The position numbers and the translations under genes were made by a program. From NCBI GenBank assembly GCA_903922175.1, contig CAIXSY010000197.1, positions 1 to 35,375 of the forward strand: 35,375 bases of DNA, given 5' to 3'. This document shows, piece after piece, positions 17,595 through 26,405 of the stretch; within the stretch, counting starts at the first letter, position 1; each line of letters starts with the position of its first letter. Source of the stretch: an uncultured delta proteobacterium (GTDB lineage Bacteria > Bdellovibrionota_C > UBA2361 > CAIXSY01). Under the pieces are notes generated by a model that was not told the origin of the DNA, searched no databases, and saw only the letters and a list, made by a program, of their open reading frames with translations.

Positions 17595-17657
17595 AGAAAC
17601 TTCTTGCCCACTTATTTGTTCGACTGCTTTTGTGCAACAAATGGGCAAGAAGTTTCT
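17595..17657. repeat. Long inverted repeat AGAAACTTCTTGCCCA(ctta)TTTGTT...AACAAATGGGCAAGAAGTTTCT upstream of radC
   Basis: 22-bp arms with a 4-nt bulge on the left side; ends 73 nt before the radC ATG. Confidence 0.85.
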
Positions 17658-17730
17658 AATATTAAGATAATTATTAGAAAGGAGGTGTTTTTAAAGGAAA
17701 CAAATTCACCATTTCTCCGAATACTAAGGG

Positions 17731-18390
17731 ATGGAAACACCACTGAGAGATCTGCCTTTAGCCGAGCGCCCCCGCGAACGACTCGCAGCACGCGGACCTG
17801 CCTGCCTCTCCGATGAAGAGCTATTGATGATCCTACTCGGCAGCGGCACACGTGGGCACTCCGTTCAGCAGATGGCGGCTGAGCTTCTCCCCCTCCTTGA
17901 TACTCATCACGAGGGCATAAACTGTACTGAGCTGTGCACGCTTGCCGGTATGGGCGCGGCCAAAGCAGCGATAATTCTTGCCGCACTAGAGTTTGCGCGA
18001 CGACGCATTCGCCCTGAGGGGGTAAAGATTCGCCGCGCTGACGACATTTTGCCTCTCGTACAGCACCTAGTCGATCGTACGCAGGAACACTTCGTCTGTA
18101 TCTCTCTTAATGGGGCACATGAAGTGATCAAGGTACGTATTATTACGATTGGACTGGCCAACTCCGCCCAGGTACACCCACGTGAGGTCTTCTGCGGAGC
18201 GATGCGCGACCGCGCCTGCGCGGTAATTGCAGCTCACAACCACCCTTCGGGAGATCTAACACCAAGCAATGAGGATCTGCTGGTAACCAAGCAGCTCTGT
18301 GAAGCCGGACGAGTACTCGGCATCCCCCTGCTCGATCACCTCGTTTTCAGTAAGCGCGGCATGCGCAGCTGTATGGGGAACCTCTCGTAG
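17731..18390 (+). CDS. radC: RadC family JAB-domain protein
   Basis: MPLRDLPxxERPRERL-type N-terminus (HhH); HPREVFCGAMRDRACAVIAAHNHPSGDLTPSNEDLLVTKQL. Confidence 0.93.
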   Translation: METPLRDLPLAERPRERLAARGPACLSDEELLMILLGSGTRGHSVQQMAAELLPLLDTHHEGINCTELCTLAGMGAAKAAIILAALEFARRRIRPEGVKIRRADDILPLVQHLVDRTQEHFVCISLNGAHEVIKVRIITIGLANSAQVHPREVFCGAMRDRACAVIAAHNHPSGDLTPSNEDLLVTKQLCEAGRVLGIPLLDHLVFSKRGMRSCMGNLS

Positions 18391-18418
18391 GGGGGAGTCG
18401 GCTACTTTCCGACACTCT

Positions 18419-18525
18419 GTTGAACCGACCCGCGCATTCGCGCGGAAGAGAGAGTGGAACATCCTGTAATCTGCTGTCTGAGATCTGCAGTCAGCTGTCT
18501 GCATCAGATTCAGCTGCAGCATCAG
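18419..18525 (+). repeat. Dispersed element 'A' with 6-unit heptamer array (18464-18505)
   Basis: Same head and order of heptamers as 9549-9656 minus two units. Confidence 0.85.
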
Positions 18526-18640
18526 ATGCAGTCAGCGGGAAGCTGCCTGCAGATCTCTCCCGTCACGGCTCTCGCCGAGCCGTGGTCTGGAGGTTGGTGA
18601 AACACCTTACAGCGAGAGACGGAGAAAGCTGATTACAGAT

Positions 18641-18676
18641 CAACGCTCGTCGGTCTGAGGCGCAGCCTCGCTAGAT
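18641..18676 (+). repeat. Dispersed element 'B' (AACGCTCGTCGGTCTGAGGCGCAGCCTCGCTAGAT)
   Basis: Matches reverse complement of 4285-4320 and 27305-27332. Confidence 0.7.
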
Positions 18677-18707
18677 AATAGAGTGAAAAAAACTGGCAAT
18701 CACCCCC

Positions 18708-19253
18708 CTACTCCCCCACGTACCGCTTCCGAGGAAGTCGCGCCCCAAGCATGACCTCCTCGTCCTGATCCTCTTCGTCGGACTCGACTTCGGTTAAAGT
18801 AGCACCCGCATCAAGATGGTTGCCCCCACCTAAGGTCACGTTAGAATCAGAGTTTTGAAGCGCTCTAGTCTGCCCCGACATGGTTCCTACAGCAACAGGG
18901 ATCGTCGTTGAGGGCGCTCCCAACTCTCCGAGAGCCTGCAGAATATCTTTGGCAGTGTTTGAATCCTCGAGCGCAATTTCTGCGCCTGACGGCATAGGCG
19001 TTGGCGCGCCAAGCGTTGTTGTCGGAAATATGTCCGAAAACGTCGTCGAGGTACGTGTCGGCATCTCTTGGGAAAGAGATGCTCGTGGAAAAACCTCTTG
19101 CTTCTTACTATCGAGGATCTGTGCTTGGCTGCGATTAGCTGAGCTCCCCGAATCTTTTGGGGCTACTGGTCTTGGTGGTCGTAAAAGAACCAAGAAAATG
19201 GCCGCCACAACAATCAAACAGATTGCACATAGTATAACTCTTCTCACCCGCAT
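18708..19253 (-). CDS. Hypothetical membrane-anchored protein
   Basis: N-terminal TM (MRVRRVILCAICLIVVAAIFLVLL) then low-complexity; start re-assigned to 19253. Confidence 0.6.
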   Translation of the reverse strand: MRVRRVILCAICLIVVAAIFLVLLRPPRPVAPKDSGSSANRSQAQILDSKKQEVFPRASLSQEMPTRTSTTFSDIFPTTTLGAPTPMPSGAEIALEDSNTAKDILQALGELGAPSTTIPVAVGTMSGQTRALQNSDSNVTLGGGNHLDAGATLTEVESDEEDQDEEVMLGARLPRKRYVGE

Positions 19254-19333
19254 AGGAGAGAGTATCACCACGCTTGGGCGGAAGAATCAACCTAGCGACT
19301 AAACCACTACCCATTTTTAAAGTTTTTCGTAGA

Positions 19334-22300
19334 TCAGATCGAGTAATAACACGCTTCCGGATGGTGTACGATAATTGCTGAGGTCGACTGTTCCGGGGCC
19401 AATTGATATTCACTGCTAAGCGTTACGCCGATCTTCTCCGGCTCAAGCAGCTCAAAGATATAGCGCTGGTCTTCCAGATTGGGGCAAGCGGGGTAGCCAA
19501 AGCTGTAGCGCGCCCCGTGGTAGGATTGACGAAACAGGTCTTCAACTAAGAAACCGTCCTGAGCCGAGATACCTAATTCATGGCGGATACGCTTATGCCA
19601 GAACTCGGCTAGTGCCTCGGCGGTCTCCACCGAAAGTCCATAGAAGTGGAGGTAATCACTGTAGTGGTCAGCCTTGAACAGCTCCTGGCTCTTCTCCGAC
19701 GCAATCGCGCCGACGGTGACAATATGGAAAGCAACGACGTCCAGGCGCCCGCTGCTTTGCGGAAGAAAATAATCGGCGATGCAGCGGCGTTTGTCGGCTA
19801 CCTGACGCGGAAACGGAATGCGGAAGCGTTCAGTCTTAAAATCCTCGTGAGAATAGATGATCAGATCGTTGCGATCGCTGCAACAGGGAAAGTAGCCGTA
19901 GGCCACCTTCGGCTCAAGCCAGCCGCGTTCGATCACACGCTGGCACCAGGTCTGAAAGAGCGGGTCAACGACTTCGTGAACGAACTTGCGATAATCGGCG
20001 GTGGAGAGATTACCTCGGCGATACATCCACTGATTGGCGTAGAGCGCTTTCTTATTTATGTACTGAAAGATATCGCTCAACGGGAGTTCGCTCGTATCGA
20101 GGCGACGCGCTCCCCAAAAGGGAGGCGTTGGCACACTTTCCAAAACCGCCGTCGGCGAAGGCACAAACTCCTTTGACTTCTCGAAGGTCCGCGCCTCACG
20201 CTCGGCGCGAATCTCGGCGCGACGGACGCGTTCGCCTTCGACCTGGACGGTGAGCTTTTTCTCCTTGGCCTGCCCGGTCAGCTCCTCCATGATCTGCAAA
20301 CCACTAAAAGCATCGCTCCCGTAAAAAACTCGTCCACTGCTATAGGCCTGCGCCAGGTCAACCTCGACATATGCGCGGTTAAGCGCCGCCCCGCCGCAGA
20401 CAACCGGCACCGTTAGGCCCTGGCGCGACATGCTCTCCAGATTTTCCTTCATCACATAGGTCGACTTCACAAGCAGTCCCGACATGCCGATCACATCGGG
20501 CCTATGTTCAGTAGCTGCCGTCAGAATGTTTTCAAGCGGCTGCTTAATACCCAGATTGACCACCTTATAACCGTTATTCGAGAGGATGATATCGACCAGG
20601 TTTTTACCGATATCGTGCACGTCACCTTTGACCGTGGCGATGACCATGCAACCCTTCTTTGGCCCCGCACTTTTGGCCATGTGCGGTTCAAGAAATGCCA
20701 CCGCCTTCTTCATCGTCTCAGCCGATTGCAAAACGAAGGGCAGCTGCATCTCGCCGGAACCAAACAGTACGCCGACGACACGCATGCCGTCGAGGAGGAT
20801 CGTGTTGACGATCTCAAGCGCCGAATATTTCTCGAGTGCACGGGTAAGAACATTCTCAATCCCCGCCTTGGCGCCCTCGATAATGCGGCGCTTGAGCACC
20901 TCTTCGACGGGGCCGTTATCGGCGTCGACCCCGGCGCTCGTCTGGGCTTTGGCACCCTGCAGCTCTTCGATAAAACGAAAGAGCGGATCGTAGTCAGGGC
21001 GGCGGCGATCGTAGATCAGGTCAAGACTGATGCCGAGGATAGCTTCGGGGATCTTGTGCGTCGGCAGGATCTTTTTCGAATTGACAATACAGGCATCGAG
21101 GCCATGCTTGATGGCTTCGGCAAGGTACACCGAATTAAGAATCTGTCGCGGATAGGGCTTGAGACCGAAGGAGACGTTGGAGAGACCGAGAATGGTGCGC
21201 GCATGCGGGATCTTCTCCTTAATCAAGCGAATACCGTTAAGCGTCTCCACCCCCGCGCCGCGACTATCCTCATCACCCGAGGCGATGGTAAAGGTCAGCG
21301 GATCGAAGATCAGAGCGTCGGGCGAAAGCCCGTGGCGATTAACGGCCAGGTCAAAGATGCGTTGCGCCACGGCAAGCTTGCGCGCCGCAGTCTTGGCCAT
21401 CCCCTCTTCGTCAATGGTCAGGGCGATAAGAGCGGCCCCGAAGCGGACAGCCAGTTCACAGATACGATCGAATTTGCCTTCACCATCTTCAAGATTAATA
21501 GAGTTGATAATCGGCCGGCCGCCGATGAGCTTGAGTGCATCTTCAAGCACATCGAGCTGGGTTGAATCGATCATCAGCGGCGCGGTGACCTGGGTATTAA
21601 AACGGAAGACCACCTCCTTCATATCGCGAGATTCGTTGCGTCCCACAAACGCCGTGCACAGGTCAAGAACATGCGCCCCCTCAGCCACCTCGGCCCGCCC
21701 CATCTCAACGATCCCCTCCCAGTCCTCCTTGAGCAGCATCTCTCGGAATTTGGCTGAACCATTGGCATTGCAACGCTCGCCGACAATCAGAGGAGAGGTC
21801 CCCTCTTGATCAAGCTGGACGGCGCTGTACGTTGAGGCTACGTGCGGTGCAAGCTCAAATTTGCGCTCTATCGGCGAAAGGGAACCGACACGTTCAAAAA
21901 GAGCGCGGATATGCTCCGGGGTCGTACCACAGCAACCGCCGACCATAGTCGCGCCATAGTCCTTGACGAAAATCTCGTGGAAGTCAGCAAGCGCCTCTGG
22001 AGTAAGATCGTAGACGGCGTGTCCGCCCTCGTTTCGGGGCAGCCCGGCATTCGGCAGCACGGCGATGGGACGTGAGCTCGTCTTGCCAAGAAAGCGCACG
22101 TTCTCCTGCATCATGTCAGGACCGGTGGCGCAGTTGAAACCGACAAAGTCAACCGGCAGCGTTTCAAGAACGACGAGAGCCGCGATCATCTCCGTACCGA
22201 CGAGCATCGTGCCGCTGGTTTCTATGGTCAAGGTGACACAGATCGGCAGCTTTTTTGCGGCTTTTTTCATAGCCGCAATCGCCGCCGCCACAGCGCACTT

Positions 22301-22798
22301 TATCTGCAAAACGTCTTGGCAGGTCTCAATCTGGAGGAGATCGCACCCACCATCTATTAATCCTGCCGCCTGTGAATAGTAGGACTTATACATCGCGTCC
22401 CAGGTCGTATGCCCCAGCGTAACAAGCTTGGTCCCCGGACCAATAGAACCAGAGACGAAACGCGGCCACGAGTTTGAGGTGTAGCTATCGGCGACCTCTC
22501 GCGCCAGCGCCGCCGATTGCTTAGAGATCTCGTAAGCCCTCTCGGCGATGCCGTACTCTGCCAGAACTATCTCACACGAGCCGAAGCTATTGGTCTCTAT
22601 CAGGTCAGCTCCGACATCGAGATAGGCGGCGTGAATCTCTTTGATGATTTCGGGCCGGGTGACGCACAGATATTCGTTACACCCCTCGAGCCCAGCAAAA
22701 TCATCGACACTCAAGCTGCGCAGCTGTATCATGGTGCCCATAGCACCATCGGCGATGATTACCTTCTCTCGAGCACGGGATAGAAAATCTGGCATAAT
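19334..22798 (-). CDS. metH: Cobalamin-dependent methionine synthase
   Basis: DGAMGTMIQ; VGGCCGTTPEHI; GERCNANGSAKF; DVHDIGKNLVDIILSNNGY; C-terminal AdoMet activation domain. Start MPDFLSRA preferred to upstream start at 22813. Confidence 0.96.
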   Translation of the reverse strand: MMPDFLSRAREKVIIADGAMGTMIQLRSLSVDDFAGLEGCNEYLCVTRPEIIKEIHAAYLDVGADLIETNSFGSCEIVLAEYGIAERAYEISKQSAALAREVADSYTSNSWPRFVSGSIGPGTKLVTLGHTTWDAMYKSYYSQAAGLIDGGCDLLQIETCQDVLQIKCAVAAAIAAMKKAAKKLPICVTLTIETSGTMLVGTEMIAALVVLETLPVDFVGFNCATGPDMMQENVRFLGKTSSRPIAVLPNAGLPRNEGGHAVYDLTPEALADFHEIFVKDYGATMVGGCCGTTPEHIRALFERVGSLSPIERKFELAPHVASTYSAVQLDQEGTSPLIVGERCNANGSAKFREMLLKEDWEGIVEMGRAEVAEGAHVLDLCTAFVGRNESRDMKEVVFRFNTQVTAPLMIDSTQLDVLEDALKLIGGRPIINSINLEDGEGKFDRICELAVRFGAALIALTIDEEGMAKTAARKLAVAQRIFDLAVNRHGLSPDALIFDPLTFTIASGDEDSRGAGVETLNGIRLIKEKIPHARTILGLSNVSFGLKPYPRQILNSVYLAEAIKHGLDACIVNSKKILPTHKIPEAILGISLDLIYDRRRPDYDPLFRFIEELQGAKAQTSAGVDADNGPVEEVLKRRIIEGAKAGIENVLTRALEKYSALEIVNTILLDGMRVVGVLFGSGEMQLPFVLQSAETMKKAVAFLEPHMAKSAGPKKGCMVIATVKGDVHDIGKNLVDIILSNNGYKVVNLGIKQPLENILTAATEHRPDVIGMSGLLVKSTYVMKENLESMSRQGLTVPVVCGGAALNRAYVEVDLAQAYSSGRVFYGSDAFSGLQIMEELTGQAKEKKLTVQVEGERVRRAEIRAEREARTFEKSKEFVPSPTAVLESVPTPPFWGARRLDTSELPLSDIFQYINKKALYANQWMYRRGNLSTADYRKFVHEVVDPLFQTWCQRVIERGWLEPKVAYGYFPCCSDRNDLIIYSHEDFKTERFRIPFPRQVADKRRCIADYFLPQSSGRLDVVAFHIVTVGAIASEKSQELFKADHYSDYLHFYGLSVETAEALAEFWHKRIRHELGISAQDGFLVEDLFRQSYHGARYSFGYPACPNLEDQRYIFELLEPEKIGVTLSSEYQLAPEQSTSAIIVHHPEACYYSI

Positions 22799-23018
22799 GA
22801 ATAACAGTATCAACTGAATTGTGAAGTTCGACTAGCAACCTTTTTGAACGGCTAGCTGGCTGGATATATTACACAATCACTCATCGAGCGAGGCAAGTTG
22901 CAACCAGCTTACGGCTAACAGAGGACAGAAACTGAAAACAGCAACTACCAACTGACACAGTCGCAGCTAATTACTGAGAGAAACAGCACGCGTGCCAATT
23001 CTCGGCAAACTTTTTGTG

Positions 23019-23834
23019 TTATCTCGTAGACCATTCGGCCAAATATACCATTCGCGAAAGCGCTTTGCGCTCAGATAGTTTTACGACCGTCTCTAAGTAT
23101 CGTTGCTGCTCGTGAAATTTTTCCGGCCCTTCAATTTTAATCAATTCCTCAGCATGGGCCGAACGGGCTCGAATCCTGCCAGATGCATTATGCAGGAGTC
23201 CATCGGTTCGATCCGTAATTGAAAGAATTTTAAAGCTACAAGATTCTAGAATCTTCTCATTAAAACCCGGCGGCACGAACTGCGTAAAGCCGTTGACACT
23301 TCTGAGAGCGAATTCCTCATTGGAGATTGCTCCCGTAACTACTCCAGCATCCGTCAGAAGGATTTTTCCAGATGGTTTTAGTAAGGAAGAAAATCTTTTT
23401 AATATCGTAGCACGATCTTGTAGATGTAAGATCACGTCGAATGAAACAACGGCATCAAAACCCGCCCTTACGGGGAGTGCCGAATTTCCATCTGCCTGGT
23501 GTAGTTCGATGAGCGATGATACCTCCATTCTCTTTGCGCGCGCTGCGCCAACGGCGAGAGCCTGAGCGCTCAAATCAACCCCAACGAGTTGGCAACCGAC
23601 ATTTTTTGCTATGAACGTCAGCGGTCCGCAAGGCCCGCAGCCAAAATCAAGCACTCGGCTCTGCTCGGTAAGCTTCAGACTTTGCAGATGCTCACGCAGT
23701 TCCGCCGCCGTAACCCACGAATATTGACCAATATCTTCTCCGTAAGATTCGCGGCGAATCGCTTGCATTAGAGGAGAATCGAATAGTTCGTAAGTGCTAT
23801 TGTAACCCAGTGCAAGGTTAGGTGATTCGGCCAT
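23019..23834 (-). CDS. Class I SAM-dependent methyltransferase
   Basis: RVLDFGCGPCGPLTFIAKNVGCQLVGVDLSAQALAVG; DAVVSFDVILHL; LLKPSGKILLTDAG. Confidence 0.88.
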   Translation of the reverse strand: MAESPNLALGYNSTYELFDSPLMQAIRRESYGEDIGQYSWVTAAELREHLQSLKLTEQSRVLDFGCGPCGPLTFIAKNVGCQLVGVDLSAQALAVGAARAKRMEVSSLIELHQADGNSALPVRAGFDAVVSFDVILHLQDRATILKRFSSLLKPSGKILLTDAGVVTGAISNEEFALRSVNGFTQFVPPGFNEKILESCSFKILSITDRTDGLLHNASGRIRARSAHAEELIKIEGPEKFHEQQRYLETVVKLSERKALSRMVYLAEWSTR

Positions 23835-24083
23835 ATTTTCCAGGGAGTAAAGACAATTTCGAACGGACCGAAGCGTACTACGCTTTTACGATCTAGTTCA
23901 AGCCGAAAATACGCTGGCACGAGGTAGATTTTCTTGCGGTTCCTGGGAAACTTTTCACCCTAATCCCCGATAAGCCATCGTGCTTTAAAAGCTACCTTGT
24001 ACCAGATGCTGTTCCGCCGCTCTACGCAACTTTCTCTCAAATTCCACGATAATAATAAGTCCGGCAGCTTTTTGATTGCACAA

Positions 24084-24101
24084 TTAATGTATATACGTTA
24101 A
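24084..24101. promoter_or_regulatory. Candidate brnTA operator palindrome TTAATGTATATACGTTAA
   Basis: Reverse complement differs at one symmetric pair only; ends one base before the brnT ATG (24103). Confidence 0.5.
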
Positions 24102-24102
24102 T

Positions 24103-24384
24103 ATGTTTACATGGGATCTCACTAAAGCACTCTTGAACTACGACAAGCATGGCGTTTCATTTGAAGAGGCGGTCACGATATTTTCTGACGTAAATGGGTT
24201 AGACTGGAGTGACCGTGCTCATTCAATTGTAGAGGTGAGAAGAAAGCGTTTGGCACGTTCGGAGAGCGGCAGGATCCTGCTTGTAGTCTATACCGAGAGG
24301 AAACTCGCAAGTGGCAAAGAGACAACACGAATCATCAGCGCCAGACAAGCATCGCGCAAAGAGCGCCAGGCCTATGCACGATAG
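24103..24384 (+). CDS. brnT: BrnT family toxin
   Basis: FTWDLTKALLNYDKHGVSFEEAVTIFSDVNGLDW...RILLVVYTERKLASGKETTRIISARQASRKERQAY. Confidence 0.93.
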   Translation: MFTWDLTKALLNYDKHGVSFEEAVTIFSDVNGLDWSDRAHSIVEVRRKRLARSESGRILLVVYTERKLASGKETTRIISARQASRKERQAYAR

Positions 24385-24607
24385 CAAGATTGATTTCAGC
24401 GATATACCCGAATCTACAGAGTTCGAGCTCAGCACAGCTCGGCGCGTGGGCCGCCCAGCATCAGGCCACGCCAAGCAGCTAATTGCCATACGCATCGCCC
24501 CAAAATTGCTTGCCGAACTGAGGAAATTAGCCGCGAAGGCTCACAAACCGTACCAAACAATGATCCACGAGCTTTTGGAAGAGGTAGTAAGAAAAAAGGC
24601 GGCTTAG
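24374..24607 (+). CDS. brnA: BrnA-like antitoxin
   Basis: Overlaps brnT end; IDFSDIPE...RRVGRPASGHAKQLIAIRIAPKLLAELRKLA (RHH-type). Start at internal ATG 24374. Confidence 0.85.
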   Translation: MHDSKIDFSDIPESTEFELSTARRVGRPASGHAKQLIAIRIAPKLLAELRKLAAKAHKPYQTMIHELLEEVVRKKAA

Positions 24608-24622
24608 AAAATCTATACCATC

Positions 24623-24871
24623 CGCAAAAAGTCTTGGCGGGGGTAACTCGCGATCCCCCTTCGCCCGGCCGTGCGGCCGGAGCTACGGCGGACATGCGCG
24701 GCAAATGCTACGTAGGACAAGACGGGGGATATAGCAGACCCATTTAGAGTCGCTTCCCCCTTCGCTCGACCTTCCGCCGTCGCTCGGCCTCGCGGCCGAA
24801 GCTATGGCGAGACGGGCTGCGGTCGATGCTACTGGGGACAATCCGCGACAAGACTTTTTGCGTCTGCTATA
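24623..24871. repeat. Mosaic intergenic element bounded by inverted repeats, containing two diverged copies of a compound unit
   Basis: CGCAAAAAGTCTTG (24623-24636) and CAAGACTTTTTGCG (24849-24862); TATAGCAGAC (24730-24739) and GTCTGCTATA (24862-24871); internal copies of element C at 24696-24721 and 24817-24842. Confidence 0.75.
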
Positions 24872-24932
24872 GGCCACCTTCCTGAATTATGCTTACCTTC
24901 CCCCCGCCTCTTCAGTGATTGCGCGCAGGTAA

Positions 24933-25256
24933 ATGAAACACTTCAGGATTTTACAAGATTATGCTATGCTGCAATCCATGTTAGAGCGAACCTCTGATAA
25001 ATCTTGGGAGCAAGTAAGACAAGCACACCCACATCAGTGGGTGGTGATTGAAGCCCTACGATCTCATTCCAATGCGAGTAAACGCATTGTAGATGCCATT
25101 GAGGTGATAGACACTTTCGACGACAGCGAAAAGGCGCTGCGGGAGTACTTAAGACTTCATAAGCAGGACCGGAGTAAAGAACTCTACGTCGCTCACACCG
25201 ACAAAGAGGCGCTTGATATTACGGAACAGAAATGGCTCGGAATACGTCCTGCATAG
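24933..25256 (+). CDS. Hypothetical small soluble protein
   Basis: HPHQWVVIEALRSHSNASKRIVDAIEVIDTFDDSEKALREYLRLHKQDRSKELYVAHTDKEALDITEQKWLGIR reads as a conserved compact domain; family not named. Confidence 0.7.
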   Translation: MKHFRILQDYAMLQSMLERTSDKSWEQVRQAHPHQWVVIEALRSHSNASKRIVDAIEVIDTFDDSEKALREYLRLHKQDRSKELYVAHTDKEALDITEQKWLGIRPA

Positions 25257-25334
25257 TTCCACTGCAAATAATATCATCTTTGCCATTCGTCTCGGCGGTG
25301 AATCTCTCTGTGAGAGATAGGACTATTACTTTAA

Positions 25335-25400
25335 GGAAGCTCTGAAATATTCGTGGTACGGACCGCTAACGCGGCCGCACACGAATATTTCAGAGCTTCC
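25335..25400. repeat. Perfect 21-bp inverted repeat GGAAGCTCTGAAATATTCGTG / CACGAATATTTCAGAGCTTCC, 24-nt loop with nested CCGC-GCGG
   Basis: Direct comparison of 25335-25355 and 25380-25400. Confidence 0.95.
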
Positions 25401-25683
25401 CTAGAGCGGGCGGGGCCTTGTCTTTGGATTCCGTTCGACTTCCTTCATGATCTTTCCAAATCAGAACGTACCCCGAGCCACACTTAGTGCAAACGCACGG
25501 TGTTACCGTCTCAATGGCACCACCATCCTCGTTGCGAACTGAGTCATATTCCGGCCCTGTTGTCTTGGCAAATACCATTAAGTAATTGCAGATCGGGCAC
25601 CGCTTCGGGCGGTAATTGAGAATCACGGCATATAGAAAAAACGCTACTGCGAAGCCAATTATGGTGATTAAAATAGTTGTCAT
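25390..25683 (-). CDS. Small TM plus zinc-ribbon-like protein, hypothetical
   Basis: MTTILITIIGFAVAFFLYAVIL then CPIC...CVCTKCG. Start re-assigned to 25683. Confidence 0.6.
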   Translation of the reverse strand: MTTILITIIGFAVAFFLYAVILNYRPKRCPICNYLMVFAKTTGPEYDSVRNEDGGAIETVTPCVCTKCGSGYVLIWKDHEGSRTESKDKAPPALGKL

Positions 25684-25733
25684 GCAGAGCTCTATAATGT
25701 TTTGCGAGTGCCGTCGCCGACACAAGCACCCAG

Positions 25734-26042
25734 TTACGAATTACATTTTTCGCTCGCGGGGTCGGCGTCGGCGTCGGCAACCCGCTTTTGTTCTCCCGCT
25801 GCGTCAACTTTACCAGCAACTAATCCCCTCAGGCGAAGCACTTCTGCTGACAACTCGCAAATCACACAATAAATTGAAGCGAAGATGCCCGCACCGAAAA
25901 AACAGCCGAGTAATAAAAACGTTGGTCGATCACTAGGCTCAATCTTAACGATAACAAACGGCAAAATTAGACCGAAACCGATCACTATGGCGGTATAGTA
26001 CAAGCTTTTTTGGCGCGATTTTTTGGCAAACCATTCAATCAT
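25734..26042 (-). CDS. Small membrane protein, hypothetical
   Basis: Two TM segments, C-terminal ADADAD from (GCCGAC)n hexamers. Confidence 0.55.
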   Translation of the reverse strand: MIEWFAKKSRQKSLYYTAIVIGFGLILPFVIVKIEPSDRPTFLLLGCFFGAGIFASIYCVICELSAEVLRLRGLVAGKVDAAGEQKRVADADADPASEKCNS

Positions 26043-26379
26043 TGCATTCCTCTACTCAAGCGGGAGAACAAGATCATAATCAAGTCCCTCCTCATCCTAC
26101 TCTCTTCTCATAGCTAGTCTACATCTCTTAAACTCTCGTAATTTCAAAGCATTAAATATGCCGACCTGGTTATGTATTCTTCTAAGATCAACGGACTCAA
26201 AGGCGACACGGTGATCCCACCCTATTATGCAATCCACAGTGGCTAGAACAGCAAGGTTATTGGCCAATGGCGGAAACTATTTCCCGGACTACGCGAATAT
26301 AGAGGTAGTGCAAGATCTGTACTTGGCTCGGCTTGCCTGTGAGGTGTTTGCGTGAAAGATTCTCGCACCGAAGGTGGGC

Positions 26380-26405
26380 TAGGAGCGCGCGCAAGCGCGC
26401 TCCTA
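26380..26405 (-). terminator. Hairpin TAGGAGCGCGC-gcaa-GCGCGCTCCTA at 3' end of the receiver gene
   Basis: 11-bp perfect stem, 4-nt loop; overlaps the stop codon at 26403-26405; no clear U-tract. Confidence 0.5.

Noticed and set aside
20504-21565. 353-aa plus-strand ORF antisense to metH
   Set aside because: Shadow ORF across the conserved MetH frame; composition dominated by complement of conserved motifs.
22799-23018. Cobalamin or SAM riboswitch upstream of metH
   Set aside because: I looked for B12-box-like and SAM-I core patterns on the minus strand and did not recognise either; an Infernal scan would be decisive.
23160-23185. tRNA T-arm-like text (GGGCTCGAATCC)
   Set aside because: Inside the methyltransferase coding region; no cloverleaf around it.
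24103-26042. A new multi-gene phage-defence island
   Set aside because: Only BrnTA is recognisable; the following small genes have no nuclease, helicase, protease or NTPase motifs and are on mixed strands.
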